From: Erwinia billingiae Eb661
Lineage (GTDB): Bacteria; Pseudomonadota; Gammaproteobacteria; Enterobacterales; Enterobacteriaceae
NCBI RefSeq assembly: GCF_000196615.1
Contig: NC_014306.1
Coordinates: 2,728,001-2,792,000 of the forward strand
Direction: 5' to 3'
Length of the DNA: 64,000 nt
Both the position numbers and the translations under genes were made by a program. Shown here in pieces: positions 9,810 to 18,687 of this stretch; the stretch's first letter is position 1; the number at the start of each line of letters is the position of its first letter. The notes below the pieces were generated by a model. It ran no database searches. It had not been told where the DNA came from and saw only the letters and a program-made list of their open reading frames with translations.

Positions 9810-11744
9810 ATGAATATATTCGATCACTATCGTCAGCGTTACGAAGCTGCCAAGGACGAAGAGTTCACACTGCAGGAATTTCTTACCGTTTGTCGGCAGG
9901 ATCGCAGTGCATACGTAAACGCGGCAGAAAGACTGTTAATGGCTATTGGTGAGCCACAAATGGTTGATACTGCTCAGGAGCCACGCCTTTCCCGCCTGTT
10001 CTCTAACCGTGTCATTGCACGCTACCCTGCTTTTGAAGAGTTCTACGGTATGGAAGAAGCGATTGAACAGATCGTTTCCTATCTTAAACATGCCGCTCAG
10101 GGTTTAGAGGAGAAGAAACAGATCCTCTATCTGCTGGGTCCGGTGGGTGGCGGTAAATCCTCTCTGGCAGAGCGACTGAAATCGCTGATGCAGCGAGTGC
10201 CTATTTATGTCCTCAGTGCCGATGGCGAGCGCAGCCCGGTCAATGACCATCCGCTGTGCCTGTTTAATCCGCAGGAGGATGCCAATATTCTTGAGAAAGA
10301 GTATGGCGTGCCTCGTCGTTACCTTGGCACCATCATGTCGCCTTGGGCGGCAAAACGCCTGAACGATTTTGGCGGTGATATTTCCCGCTTTAAGGTGGTG
10401 AAAGTCTGGCCGTCCATTCTTGAACAGCTGGCGATTGCCAAAACTGAACCTGGTGATGAGAACAACCAGGACATTTCCGCGCTGGTCGGTAAAGTTGATA
10501 TCCGTAAACTGGAAAACCACGCGCAAAACGATCCTGATGCCTACGGCTACTCTGGTGCACTGTGCCGGGCGAACCAGGGGATCATGGAATTCGTGGAGAT
10601 GTTTAAAGCCCCGATCAAAGTGCTGCACCCACTGCTGACCGCGACTCAGGAAGGTAACTATAACGGGACTGAGGGGATTTCCGCCCTGCCGTTTAACGGG
10701 ATTATCCTGGCGCACTCCAACGAATCTGAGTGGGTCACCTTCCGTAATAACAAAAACAACGAAGCGTTCCTTGACCGTGTTTATATCGTCAAGGTGCCTT
10801 ACTGCCTGCGGGTCTCTGAAGAGATCAAGATCTACACCAAACTGCTGGATCACAGTGAGCTGACCCATGCGCCTTGCGCGCCGGGCACCCTGGAAACCCT
10901 GGCTCGCTTCTCGATTCTTTCACGCTTGAAAGAGCCGGAAAACTCCAGCACCTACTCTAAAATGCGGGTGTATGATGGCGAAAGCCTGAAGGATACCGAT
11001 CCGAAGGCCAAGTCCTATCAGGAGTACCGCGACTACGCCGGTGTGGACGAAGGCATGAACGGTCTGTCGACGCGTTTTGCCTTTAAAATCCTCTCGCGGG
11101 TGTTCAACTTCGATCATGCTGAGGTCGCAGCAAACCCGGTACACCTGTTCTATGTTCTGGAACAGCAGATTGAACGTGAGCAGTTCCCACAGGAGCAGTC
11201 CGAGAAGCTTCTTGAGCACCTGAAAGGCTATCTGATCCCGAAATACGCTGAGTTTATTGGCAAAGAGATCCAGACGGCTTATCTGGAATCCTATTCTGAA
11301 TACGGGCAGAACATTTTCGATCGTTATGTCACCTACGCAGATTTCTGGATCCAGGATCAGGAATACCGCGATCCGGATACCGGCCAGCTGTTTGACCGTG
11401 AATCACTGAATGCGGAACTGGAAAAAATCGAGAAGCCTGCGGGGATCAGTAATCCTAAAGACTTCCGTAATGAAATCGTCAACTTTGTGCTGCGTGCCCG
11501 GGCTCATAACAGCGGCCGCAACCCGAACTGGACCAGTTACGAGAAACTGCGGACAGTGATTGAGAAGAAAATGTTCTCTAACACCGAAGAGCTGTTGCCG
11601 GTCATTTCCTTTAACGCTAAAACCTCTACGGATGAGCAGAAAAAGCACGATGATTTCGTTGATCGCATGATGGAAAAAGGGTACACCCGCAAACAGGTTC
11701 GCCTGCTGTGCGAATGGTATCTGCGCGTCAGAAAATCATCCTGA
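9810..11744 (+). CDS. yeaG: PrkA-family serine protein kinase / AAA+ protein YeaG
   Basis: A 644-residue PrkA protein: an N-terminal AAA+ module with Walker A GPVGGGKSS (about residues 110-118) followed by a C-terminal kinase-like domain (FDRYVTYADFWIQDQEYRDPDTGQLFDRE). E. coli YeaG is a Hanks-independent Ser/Thr kinase that supports survival during sustained nitrogen starvation; in Bacillus, PrkA acts in sporulation and as an ATP-dependent protease. The ATG follows an AAAGGA ribosome-binding site and a sigma-54 promoter. yeaH lies 72 bp downstream in the same transcription unit. Confidence 0.97.
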   Translation: MNIFDHYRQRYEAAKDEEFTLQEFLTVCRQDRSAYVNAAERLLMAIGEPQMVDTAQEPRLSRLFSNRVIARYPAFEEFYGMEEAIEQIVSYLKHAAQGLEEKKQILYLLGPVGGGKSSLAERLKSLMQRVPIYVLSADGERSPVNDHPLCLFNPQEDANILEKEYGVPRRYLGTIMSPWAAKRLNDFGGDISRFKVVKVWPSILEQLAIAKTEPGDENNQDISALVGKVDIRKLENHAQNDPDAYGYSGALCRANQGIMEFVEMFKAPIKVLHPLLTATQEGNYNGTEGISALPFNGIILAHSNESEWVTFRNNKNNEAFLDRVYIVKVPYCLRVSEEIKIYTKLLDHSELTHAPCAPGTLETLARFSILSRLKEPENSSTYSKMRVYDGESLKDTDPKAKSYQEYRDYAGVDEGMNGLSTRFAFKILSRVFNFDHAEVAANPVHLFYVLEQQIEREQFPQEQSEKLLEHLKGYLIPKYAEFIGKEIQTAYLESYSEYGQNIFDRYVTYADFWIQDQEYRDPDTGQLFDRESLNAELEKIEKPAGISNPKDFRNEIVNFVLRARAHNSGRNPNWTSYEKLRTVIEKKMFSNTEELLPVISFNAKTSTDEQKKHDDFVDRMMEKGYTRKQVRLLCEWYLRVRKSS

Positions 11745-11770
11745 TAGTTGCCTGAGAAGTTATTTACAAG

Positions 11771-11790
11771 GGGTCGGTAAAATCCGACCC
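11771..11790 (+). other. Perfect hairpin in the yeaG-yeaH intercistronic gap
   Basis: GGGTCGG-TAAAAT-CCGACCC forms a perfect 7-bp stem. It is not followed by a T-run, so it is more likely an RNA processing or stability element that sets the yeaG:yeaH ratio than a terminator. Confidence 0.6.
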
Positions 11791-11816
11791 TGCTTGCAAC
11801 GATGTTTGGGGGAGTT

Positions 11817-13097
11817 ATGGCCTATTTTATCGATCGGCGTCTCAACGGCAAAAACAAGAGCGCGGTGAATCGCCAGCGTTTCTTGCGCCGCTACAAGTCG
11901 CAAATAAAACAGTCGATCTCCGAGGCCATCAATAAGCGTTCGGTAACTGACGTCGAAAGCGGCGAATCCGTTTCTATTCCCATTGATGACATTAATGAAC
12001 CGAGTTTCCATCAGGGCCGCGGCGGCCAGCGCCATCGCGTCCATCCTGGCAACGACCATTTTGTGCAAAACGATCGCGTCGAGCGCCCTCAGGGTGGCAG
12101 CGGCGGTGGTGGCAGTGGTCAGGGCAATGCCAGTCAGGACGGTGAGGGTTCAGATGAGTTTGTCTTCAATATCTCCAAAGATGAATATCTCGACCTGCTT
12201 TTTGAAGATTTGGCGCTGCCAAACCTGAAGAAAAATCAGCATCGTCAGCTCAACGAGTACAAAGTGCACCGTGCGGGCTATACCGCCAACGGTGTGCCGG
12301 CAAATATCAGCGTGGTTAAATCGCTGCAAAACTCGCTGGCTCGTCGTACTGCGATGACCGCCGGTAAGCGCCGCATGCTTGGGGAACTGGAAACTGCCCT
12401 CAAGGAGATTGAAAACGCCGAACCCGCGCAGTTGCTGGAAGAAGACCGTTTACGCAAAGAGATTGCTGAGCTTCGCGCGCGGATCAAGCGCGTGCCGTTT
12501 ATCGACACCTTTGACTTGCGTTACAAAAACTTTGAAAAGCGTCCTGAGCCTTCCAGTCAGGCGGTGATGTTCTGTCTGATGGACGTTTCAGGTTCGATGG
12601 ATCAGGCCACCAAAGATATGGCCAAGCGCTTCTATATCCTGTTGTATCTTTTCCTGAGCCGCACCTACAAGAATGTCGATGTGGTGTATATACGTCACCA
12701 TACTCAGGCGAAGGAAGTCGATGAGCAGGAATTCTTCTATTCGCAGGAAACCGGCGGCACTATCGTTTCCAGCGCATTGAAGTTAATGGATGAAGTGGTG
12801 AAAGAGCGTTACGACCCGGCGCAATGGAATATTTATGCGGCACAGGCGTCCGATGGCGATAACTGGGCAGATGACTCCCCACTTTGCCATGAGATCCTTG
12901 CTAAAAACATCCTGCCGGTGGTGCGTTATTACAGTTACATCGAGATAACCCGACGCGCTCACCAGACCCTGTGGCGGGAGTATGAGCATCTGCAAGCCAC
13001 GTTCGATAACTTTGCTATTCAGCATATTCGCGAGCCGGAAGATATCTACCCGGTATTCCGTGCACTGTTCCACAAACAGGCTGAAGAGAACCACTAA
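11817..13097 (+). CDS. yeaH: YeaH, UPF0229 family protein (VWA-like)
   Basis: The start is the ATG at 11817 ([15 protein letters not shown]) behind a GGGGGAG ribosome-binding site, giving 426 residues; the in-frame ATG at 11802 overlaps that site. After a Gly/Ser-rich linker near residues 90-105, the C-terminal half contains a von Willebrand A-like MIDAS motif, [13 protein letters not shown], with [13 protein letters not shown] as the likely partner loop. The family travels with PrkA and SpoVR. E. coli yeaH mutants behave like yeaG mutants in stress survival; the molecular role is unknown. Confidence 0.95.
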   Translation: MAYFIDRRLNGKNKSAVNRQRFLRRYKSQIKQSISEAINKRSVTDVESGESVSIPIDDINEPSFHQGRGGQRHRVHPGNDHFVQNDRVERPQGGSGGGGSGQGNASQDGEGSDEFVFNISKDEYLDLLFEDLALPNLKKNQHRQLNEYKVHRAGYTANGVPANISVVKSLQNSLARRTAMTAGKRRMLGELETALKEIENAEPAQLLEEDRLRKEIAELRARIKRVPFIDTFDLRYKNFEKRPEPSSQAVMFCLMDVSGSMDQATKDMAKRFYILLYLFLSRTYKNVDVVYIRHHTQAKEVDEQEFFYSQETGGTIVSSALKLMDEVVKERYDPAQWNIYAAQASDGDNWADDSPLCHEILAKNILPVVRYYSYIEITRRAHQTLWREYEHLQATFDNFAIQHIREPEDIYPVFRALFHKQAEENH

Positions 13098-13116
13098 TCA
13101 CGCCGCTTTTTTCCTT

Positions 13117-13145
13117 AAGCCAGTAAGATTTTTACTGGCTTTACT
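13117..13145 (+). terminator. Terminator after yeaH
   Basis: AAGCCAGTAA-GATTT-TTACTGGCTT hairpin (13117-13126 / 13132-13141), a perfect 10-bp stem running into TTTAC. It lies 20 bp after the yeaH stop. The following 245 bp to cvrA hold no gene. Confidence 0.8.
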
Positions 13146-13390
13146 CCACCATTGCCCCTCTCAACTGTGCTAAAATCCCCTCTTGCTCTACTTTTTTCAT
13201 TCAATCCTGTAAATAACCCACATTTCATGCGCACTGAACGGCATTTACCCGCCTCGTTTTTGCGTTATTCTCTATCCTTAAGAAAAATGTCCACATTGGT
13301 TAAATGAAATGCACCGATGTTTTGACATTCACCGGGTTATTACAACAGACTGTTAAAGAAAGCCTTTACCACCTACAGGAGAGTGCCCCC

Positions 13391-15118
13391 TTGGAAGCCA
13401 GCGCAATTTACAGTTTGTTTATCATCGGTTCCGTGCTGGTTGCTGCGAGTATTTTGCTGAGTTCCTTCTCTTCAAAGCTTGGTATTCCAATTTTGGTGAT
13501 TTTCCTTGCGCTGGGAATGCTGGCTGGCGTCGATGGCATCGGCGGAATTGTCTTCGATAACTACCCGGCCGCCTATCTGATCAGTAACCTTGCCTTAGCG
13601 GTGATCCTGCTTGATGGCGGCATGCGAACGCAGGCCAGCTCATTCAAAGTGGCGCTGGGCCCGGCATTGTCTCTGGCCACGGTCGGCGTATTGATTACCG
13701 CAGGTCTGACCGGCATGGCCGCGGCCTGGTTGTTTAATCTGAACATGATTGATGGCTTCCTGGTGGGTGCCATTATTGGCTCGACCGATGCGGCAGCGGT
13801 GTTCTCGCTGCTGGGCGGCAAAGGCCTTAACGAACGCGTCAGCGCGACGCTTGAAATCGAATCCGGCAGTAACGACCCGATGGCCGTGTTCCTGACCATT
13901 ACCCTGATTGAGATGATCCAGCAAGGCCAGACCGGCATTGACTGGATGTTTGTCGTTCATCTGATTCAGCAATTCGGTTTGGGGATTGTACTGGGGCTCG
14001 GTGGGGGCTGGGCGTTGCAACAGCTGATCAACCGCATCTCCCTGGCCAGCGGTCTTTATCCGCTGCTGGCGGTCAGTGGGGGCATCCTGGTATTCGCGCT
14101 GACAACCGTTCTGGAAGGCAGTGGCATTCTGGCGGTGTATCTGTGTGGCTTCCTGCTGGGTAACCGCCCTATTCGTAACCGTCACGGCATCCTGCAAACC
14201 TTTGACGGCATGGCCTGGCTGAGCCAGATTGGCATGTTTTTGGTGCTGGGGCTGCTGGTCAATCCTAAAGACCTGTGGAACATTGCGCTGCCAGCGATGA
14301 TGCTCTCGGCCTGGCTTATCCTGTTTGCCCGCCCGCTGTCCGTTTACATTGGCCTGTTGCCGTTCCGGGGCTTCAGTACCCGCGAGCGCTTTTTCATCAG
14401 TTGGGTGGGACTGCGAGGCGCAGTGCCAATCATCCTGGCGGTGTTCCCAATGATGGCCGGACTGCCGCACGCGTCGCTGTTCTTCAATATCGCATTCTTT
14501 GTGGTGCTGGTTTCCCTGATGGTTCAGGGCACCTCTTTGGGCTATGCCGCGCGAAAAGCCCGCGTGGTAATCCCACCTACGGCCTCGCCAATCTCTCGTG
14601 TGGGTTTGGATATCCATCCAGAAAATCCCTGGGAGCAGTTTGTCTACCAGTTGGGTGCAGACAAATGGTGCGTAGGTGCCGCATTACGTGACCTGAAGAT
14701 GCCGAGGGAAACCCGGATTGCGGCGCTGTTCCGCGATAATCTTCTGCTGCATCCCACCGGCAATACCCGCCTGAGAGAAGGCGACGTGTTGTGCATCATC
14801 GGTCGCGAGAAAGACCTGCCGGAGTTAGGAAAACTCTTCAGCCAGTCTCCGCCGGTATCGCTCGATCAACGTTTCTTCGGCGACTTTATTCTGCAAGCCG
14901 ATGCCCGACTGCATGATGTTTCTGAAATTTACGGCATCGATCTGGATGAAGAGACGAATGTACAGCAGACGCTGGGCCATCTGATTGCGGGCATGATCGG
15001 TGGCGCACCGGTCGTGGGTGACCAGGTGGAGTGGAAAAACATGATCTGGACTGTGGCAGAGAAAGAAGCCAACGAGATTGTGAAGATTGGTGTGCGGGTA
15101 GCCGAAGAGAAAGAATAA
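13391..15118 (+). CDS. cvrA: K+/H+ antiporter CvrA (NhaP2 family)
   Basis: CPA1-family cation:proton antiporter needed in E. coli for volume regulation at low osmolarity. The start is a TTG at 13391 (translated [14 protein letters not shown]), supported by an AGGAG ribosome-binding site and alignment to E. coli CvrA; the ORF is open back to an ATG at 13304, but those 29 residues have no homology. The 575-residue protein has about 12-13 membrane segments, the [11 protein letters not shown] ion-binding motif, and a cytoplasmic TrkA-C-like domain (about 400-575; [18 protein letters not shown]). In E. coli it adjoins dadX; here a three-gene insert intervenes. Confidence 0.94.
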   Translation: MEASAIYSLFIIGSVLVAASILLSSFSSKLGIPILVIFLALGMLAGVDGIGGIVFDNYPAAYLISNLALAVILLDGGMRTQASSFKVALGPALSLATVGVLITAGLTGMAAAWLFNLNMIDGFLVGAIIGSTDAAAVFSLLGGKGLNERVSATLEIESGSNDPMAVFLTITLIEMIQQGQTGIDWMFVVHLIQQFGLGIVLGLGGGWALQQLINRISLASGLYPLLAVSGGILVFALTTVLEGSGILAVYLCGFLLGNRPIRNRHGILQTFDGMAWLSQIGMFLVLGLLVNPKDLWNIALPAMMLSAWLILFARPLSVYIGLLPFRGFSTRERFFISWVGLRGAVPIILAVFPMMAGLPHASLFFNIAFFVVLVSLMVQGTSLGYAARKARVVIPPTASPISRVGLDIHPENPWEQFVYQLGADKWCVGAALRDLKMPRETRIAALFRDNLLLHPTGNTRLREGDVLCIIGREKDLPELGKLFSQSPPVSLDQRFFGDFILQADARLHDVSEIYGIDLDEETNVQQTLGHLIAGMIGGAPVVGDQVEWKNMIWTVAEKEANEIVKIGVRVAEEKE

Positions 15119-15223
15119 CCGGTCGATAGTTAAGATAAAGACTAATCCTGGTCCTGAATACTCGCTCTCCTGACGTTAACGTCTACGCTTAGAGTTCGTG
15201 TCTGGACTAAAGAGGAGACTATC

Positions 15224-15457
15224 ATGGGACATATCGTCAAGATTGGCCGTTATGAAATCATCGATGCAGAGCTGGATGCGCAGAATGTGGAGACCGTCAG
15301 CATTCCCTGTCAGACCAATCCCGACCTGAGTTATCAGTTGGACGGATGGGATGGTGAAACCAGCGTACCGGCGTGGATTGACGGCGAGCCTGTCGATCTG
15401 GCCATCGGGCATTATGACAAACAGCAGGATCGCTGGATACTAAAAAAACCAGCCTGA
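15224..15457 (+). CDS. Small conserved-looking protein of unknown function
   Basis: A 77-residue ORF behind a strong AGAGGAG ribosome-binding site. The sequence (MGHIVKIGRYEIIDAELDAQ ... DRWILKKPA) is acidic, rich in Trp, Asp and Ile, has no cysteine motif beyond a single Cys, no membrane segment and no signal peptide. I do not recognise the family. It lies 105 bp after cvrA at the left side of the cvrA-dadX insert and ends in a hairpin, so it is probably a single-gene unit. Its ribosome-binding site and codon use suggest it is real. Confidence 0.75.
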   Translation: MGHIVKIGRYEIIDAELDAQNVETVSIPCQTNPDLSYQLDGWDGETSVPAWIDGEPVDLAIGHYDKQQDRWILKKPA

Positions 15458-15472
15458 TCCTTTCTGCCCTGC

Positions 15473-15500
15473 TCACCGTGACGAATTTTCGTGGCGGTGA
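15473..15500 (+). terminator. Hairpin after the small 15.2 kb gene
   Basis: TCACCG-TG-ACGAA-TT-TTCGT-GG-CGGTGA: two nested perfect arms with a 2x2 internal loop, starting 16 bp after the stop. There is only a weak T tract (ttcattt) after it. Confidence 0.6.
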
Positions 15501-15877
15501 AGCCTTCATTTAAATACCCTCTCTCTGTTATTAAACCGTCATACTGCCTGGCTTTTCCCTCTATTTAACCGCTTCGGTTAACGCGTATTAATCCTAATTT
15601 TATTTTGCTCACTTTCCCGCCACTTTTAGGATTTTCCCGTATTAACTAACTCAAACAACTCCTGCATACTCGTCCTACTGCTTCATGGTGAAACAGAGTG
15701 ATATTCACGCTGCTGTATGTTTCATTACTGTCCCATTTGTTCTTCTCGCTCTGAATGCGGCGAGCTACCAAGAATAATTTATTGATTCTAGTGGAATTAG
15801 TATCAATACCTTTACTCCTGAACGCGTGCATTAACCTCGTCAGGTTACTGATTCTTAAAGAAAAGAGAGCAGGCACT
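15501..15877. other. Long leader before the wbaP-type gene
   Basis: About 377 bp, AT-rich, with no supported gene. The downstream ORF stays open back to an ATG at 15755, but that has no ribosome-binding site. A partly palindromic TTAGGATTTTCCCG at 15626-15639 resembles the RcsAB box consensus TAAGAATATTCCTA at 9 of 14 positions, which would suit an exopolysaccharide gene. No JUMPstart element is recognised. Confidence 0.4.
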
Positions 15878-17344
15878 ATGGCAAGTACTCTTGTACTGAA
15901 TGACCGTCGCCGTGCGTTTAGCGGCACCCGAAAAAACATTATTGCCAAGATCACGTTAAGTCTTTCAGATTTAATCTCTATTAATCTGGCCCTGTTTTTA
16001 TCCGCGGCTACTGTGCAAGGTATTTGGGGTGACTTAGATATATTTATCCCGCCTCAGGAAGTGAAGATACGCTTCATTGCGCAATTCGTTATGTCGGTGG
16101 TTTGTACCGCCTGGTTTTGGATGCGGTTACGTCATTACACCTACCGCAAACCATTCTGGTTTGAATTAAAAGAAATAATTAAAACCCTGGTGATTTTCTC
16201 TCTGCTTGATTTGGCGCTGATTGCCTTTTCCAAGTGGGACTTCTCCCGCATGCTGTGGAGCTTCACCTGGGCCTACGCGCTGGTATTGGTGCCGCTGCTG
16301 CGTTCAAGCGTTAAGCACGCCATCCTCAAGGCGGGCCAGTGGCAGAAGCAAACCATCATCATCGGTTCCGGCAAAAATGCCCGTGAAGCCTATGCTGCGC
16401 TGCAAAGTGAAGAGCTGCTGGGCTATGAAGTCACGGCGTTTGTTGCTCCCAACGGCCATACCGGCGCCGAAAATATGAATGGCGTTCCGGTCATCACCTC
16501 GAAAGATATTGTCTGGGATACGGTTGACCTGGAAAACACCCAGTTTATCGTGGCCATGGAATATGAGCAGCAAGGGATGCGTGACAAGTGGCTGAAGCTG
16601 CTGTCGAAGAAGAAGTGTCGTTCAGTTTCGGTGGTGCCTACCCTGCGCGGTGTGCCGCTGTACGGCACCGATATGTCCTTTATCTTCAGCCATGAAGTGA
16701 TGATCTTGCGGGTCAGTAACAACCTGGCAAAACGTTCTTCCCGTTTCCTCAAGCGCACCTTTGACGTGGTGGTTGCCTCTATGCTGCTGCTGTTTCTGGC
16801 TCCCGCATTCGGTCTGATTTGCTGGATGGTGGGCCGCGATGGCGGTAACAAGATTTACGGTCACGAACGCGTCGGTCAGGATGGTCACAAATTTAAATGC
16901 CTGAAGTTCCGTTCAATGGTCACCAACTCGAAGGAAGTGCTGGAAGAACTGCTGGCCACCAGCGAAGAAGCACGTATTGAGTGGGATAAAGACTTTAAGC
17001 TGAAAAACGATCCGCGCGTGACGAAGATCGGAGCGTTCCTGCGTAAAACCAGTCTTGATGAGCTGCCTCAGCTGTGGAACGTGCTGCGGGGCGAAATGAG
17101 TCTGGTGGGGCCACGTCCGGTCATTGAAGCAGAACTTGAGCGCTATGCCGGTGACGTTGATTACTACCTGATGGCCAAACCGGGCATGACCGGGTTGTGG
17201 CAGGTCAGTGGCCGTAATGATATCGACTACGACACCCGCGTGTACTTTGACTCCTGGTACGTTAAGAACTGGGCATTGTGGACCGATATCGCCATCCTGT
17301 TCAAAACAGCCGGTGTGGTGCTGCGTCGCGATGGTGCTTATTAA
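15878..17344 (+). CDS. wbaP: Undecaprenyl-phosphate hexose-1-phosphate transferase (WbaP/AmsG type)
   Basis: Starts polysaccharide repeat units by moving galactose- or glucose-1-phosphate from UDP-sugar to undecaprenyl phosphate at the inner membrane. The start is the ATG at 15878 (488 residues), which matches the WbaP N-terminus; the ORF is open upstream to 15755. It has four N-terminal membrane helices (LRHYTYRKPFW loop), a nucleotide-binding-like middle domain (IIIGSGKNAREAYAAL), then the catalytic domain: KRTFDVVVASMLL, FKCLKFRSMV, SLDELPQLWNVLRGEMSLVGPRP, KPGMTGLWQVSGRN. It ends in DTRVYFDSWYVKNW ... RRDGAY like WbaP. No other polysaccharide gene is nearby. Confidence 0.94.
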   Translation: MASTLVLNDRRRAFSGTRKNIIAKITLSLSDLISINLALFLSAATVQGIWGDLDIFIPPQEVKIRFIAQFVMSVVCTAWFWMRLRHYTYRKPFWFELKEIIKTLVIFSLLDLALIAFSKWDFSRMLWSFTWAYALVLVPLLRSSVKHAILKAGQWQKQTIIIGSGKNAREAYAALQSEELLGYEVTAFVAPNGHTGAENMNGVPVITSKDIVWDTVDLENTQFIVAMEYEQQGMRDKWLKLLSKKKCRSVSVVPTLRGVPLYGTDMSFIFSHEVMILRVSNNLAKRSSRFLKRTFDVVVASMLLLFLAPAFGLICWMVGRDGGNKIYGHERVGQDGHKFKCLKFRSMVTNSKEVLEELLATSEEARIEWDKDFKLKNDPRVTKIGAFLRKTSLDELPQLWNVLRGEMSLVGPRPVIEAELERYAGDVDYYLMAKPGMTGLWQVSGRNDIDYDTRVYFDSWYVKNWALWTDIAILFKTAGVVLRRDGAY

Positions 17345-17359
17345 AACAGTCAGATAAGT

Positions 17360-17400
17360 GAGAGTCATGCCCGCCCGTGTTGGCATGACTCTCGCCTTTC
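17360..17400 (+). terminator. Terminator after the wbaP-type gene
   Basis: Perfect 12-bp stem GAGAGTCATGCC / GGCATGACTCTC (17360-17371 / 17382-17393) followed by gcctttcc. It isolates the transferase gene as a monocistronic unit. Confidence 0.85.
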
Positions 17401-17472
17401 CATAAAATTCTTCCAACTCCCCTTTTCTTTTCCAGCCGTTATCTCTACCCTGTGCGGCTTGCTTTTAAACGG

Positions 17473-18687
17473 ATGCCGTCACGCACGATGCAAAAATTCA
17501 CCCTTCTTCTTCTCAGCCTGGTGCTTCTGGCGCCGCTGGGCATTGACCTCTACCTGCCGACACTGCCCGATATCGCTCTCGGTTTGAATACGCCGGTGAC
17601 CACGATTCAGACCACCATTCCGCTGTTTCTGCTGGTCATGGGCTTAGGTCAGATTGTGGCGGGACCGCTGGTCGATAACTTCGGCAGAAAGCCGATTGCC
17701 ATTGCCGGTCTGTTGCTGTATTTGCTAGGCAGTATTCTGGCGGCGACGGCGACCGGTTGGCCGCAATTCCTCACCGCACGTATCGTTCAGGGCTGTGCCG
17801 TATGCTGTACGGCTGTGGTGGCCTTCAGCGGCGTCCGTGACCGTCTGGAAGGTGATGAAGCAGCCAGAGCTTATGGCTTCCTTAACGGGGCGTTAAATAT
17901 CGTTCCGGCGCTGGCACCGATGCTCGGCGGCTTCCTGGCGGATGCCTATGGCTGGCGTGCGCCTTTCTGGTTCCTGACCGGTTATGCGCTGGTGATTGGC
18001 CTGATGATTTGGCGCTTCCTGCCGGAAACGCGTCCTGCGGGCACGCTGGCGGTGAAAGGGATCCCTTTGCGCCAGTACGCACAAATACTGCGTGAACCCC
18101 GCTTCCTGGCGTTTACCTTTGCCAATGCCGGTGCGATGGGCATGGTGCTGACCTATGTTTCGCTCGCACCGCAGGTACTGATGACCGAAGGCAAGCTGAC
18201 CGCCCTGCAATTCTCGATTGCCTTTGGCGCGAACGGTTTCTGGATCATGTTAGTCAGCGTGCTGGTAAATAAAATGATCCGTAAGCTGGGCCGCCCTATC
18301 TGCCTGGCCATCGGCAGTCTGGCGATGGCGGCAGGTGCACTGACTATGCTGGGCGGTATGCTGATTTTCCCGGCCGGGATGCAGACCAGCTGGGCACTGT
18401 ATATGTTCCCGGTGGCGATTTCGGTAGCCGGACTGGCGTTTACCGTCGGCCCTGCCACCAGCTATGCGCTTGAGCCTTATCAACAGCAGGCGGGCGTGGC
18501 GTCGGCGCTGGCAGGATTTATTCAGATGGCAGGCGGTTCATCGGCGGGCTTGCTGGCGATGGCACTGCCGCTGAACGAAAAGTTTGCGCTCAGTGCCATG
18601 ATGATCATTGGTGCGGTGCTGACCTCTCTGGCGTGGATCAGCAGTAAGAAAGTACGCGGTACCCTGACCGCGCTGAAAACTAGCTGA
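17473..18687 (+). CDS. MFS multidrug efflux transporter, Bcr/CflA type
   Basis: A 12-helix major facilitator (about 404 residues) of the drug:H+ antiporter-1 class. The first helix carries the family signature LLAPLGIDLYLPTLPDI, and the loop between helices 2 and 3 reads GPLVDNFGRKP, the MFS motif A. Motif C-like GFLNGALNIVPALAPMLGGF is present in helix 5. The start is uncertain: ATG at 17473 or 17488; neither has a clean ribosome-binding site. The substrate is unknown. The 3' end overlaps the convergent dadX by 8 bp, a sign of a compact junction of the cvrA-dadX insert. Confidence 0.88.
   Translation: MPSRTMQKFTLLLLSLVLLAPLGIDLYLPTLPDIALGLNTPVTTIQTTIPLFLLVMGLGQIVAGPLVDNFGRKPIAIAGLLLYLLGSILAATATGWPQFLTARIVQGCAVCCTAVVAFSGVRDRLEGDEAARAYGFLNGALNIVPALAPMLGGFLADAYGWRAPFWFLTGYALVIGLMIWRFLPETRPAGTLAVKGIPLRQYAQILREPRFLAFTFANAGAMGMVLTYVSLAPQVLMTEGKLTALQFSIAFGANGFWIMLVSVLVNKMIRKLGRPICLAIGSLAMAAGALTMLGGMLIFPAGMQTSWALYMFPVAISVAGLAFTVGPATSYALEPYQQQAGVASALAGFIQMAGGSSAGLLAMALPLNEKFALSAMMIIGAVLTSLAWISSKKVRGTLTALKTS

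Noticed and set aside
10104..10868. 254-codon minus-strand open frame inside yeaG
   Set aside because: Antisense shadow of the PrkA gene; no homology recognised.
13640..14617. 325-codon minus-strand open frame inside cvrA
   Set aside because: Antisense shadow with His/Gln/Arg-rich low-complexity composition; cvrA on the plus strand is certain.
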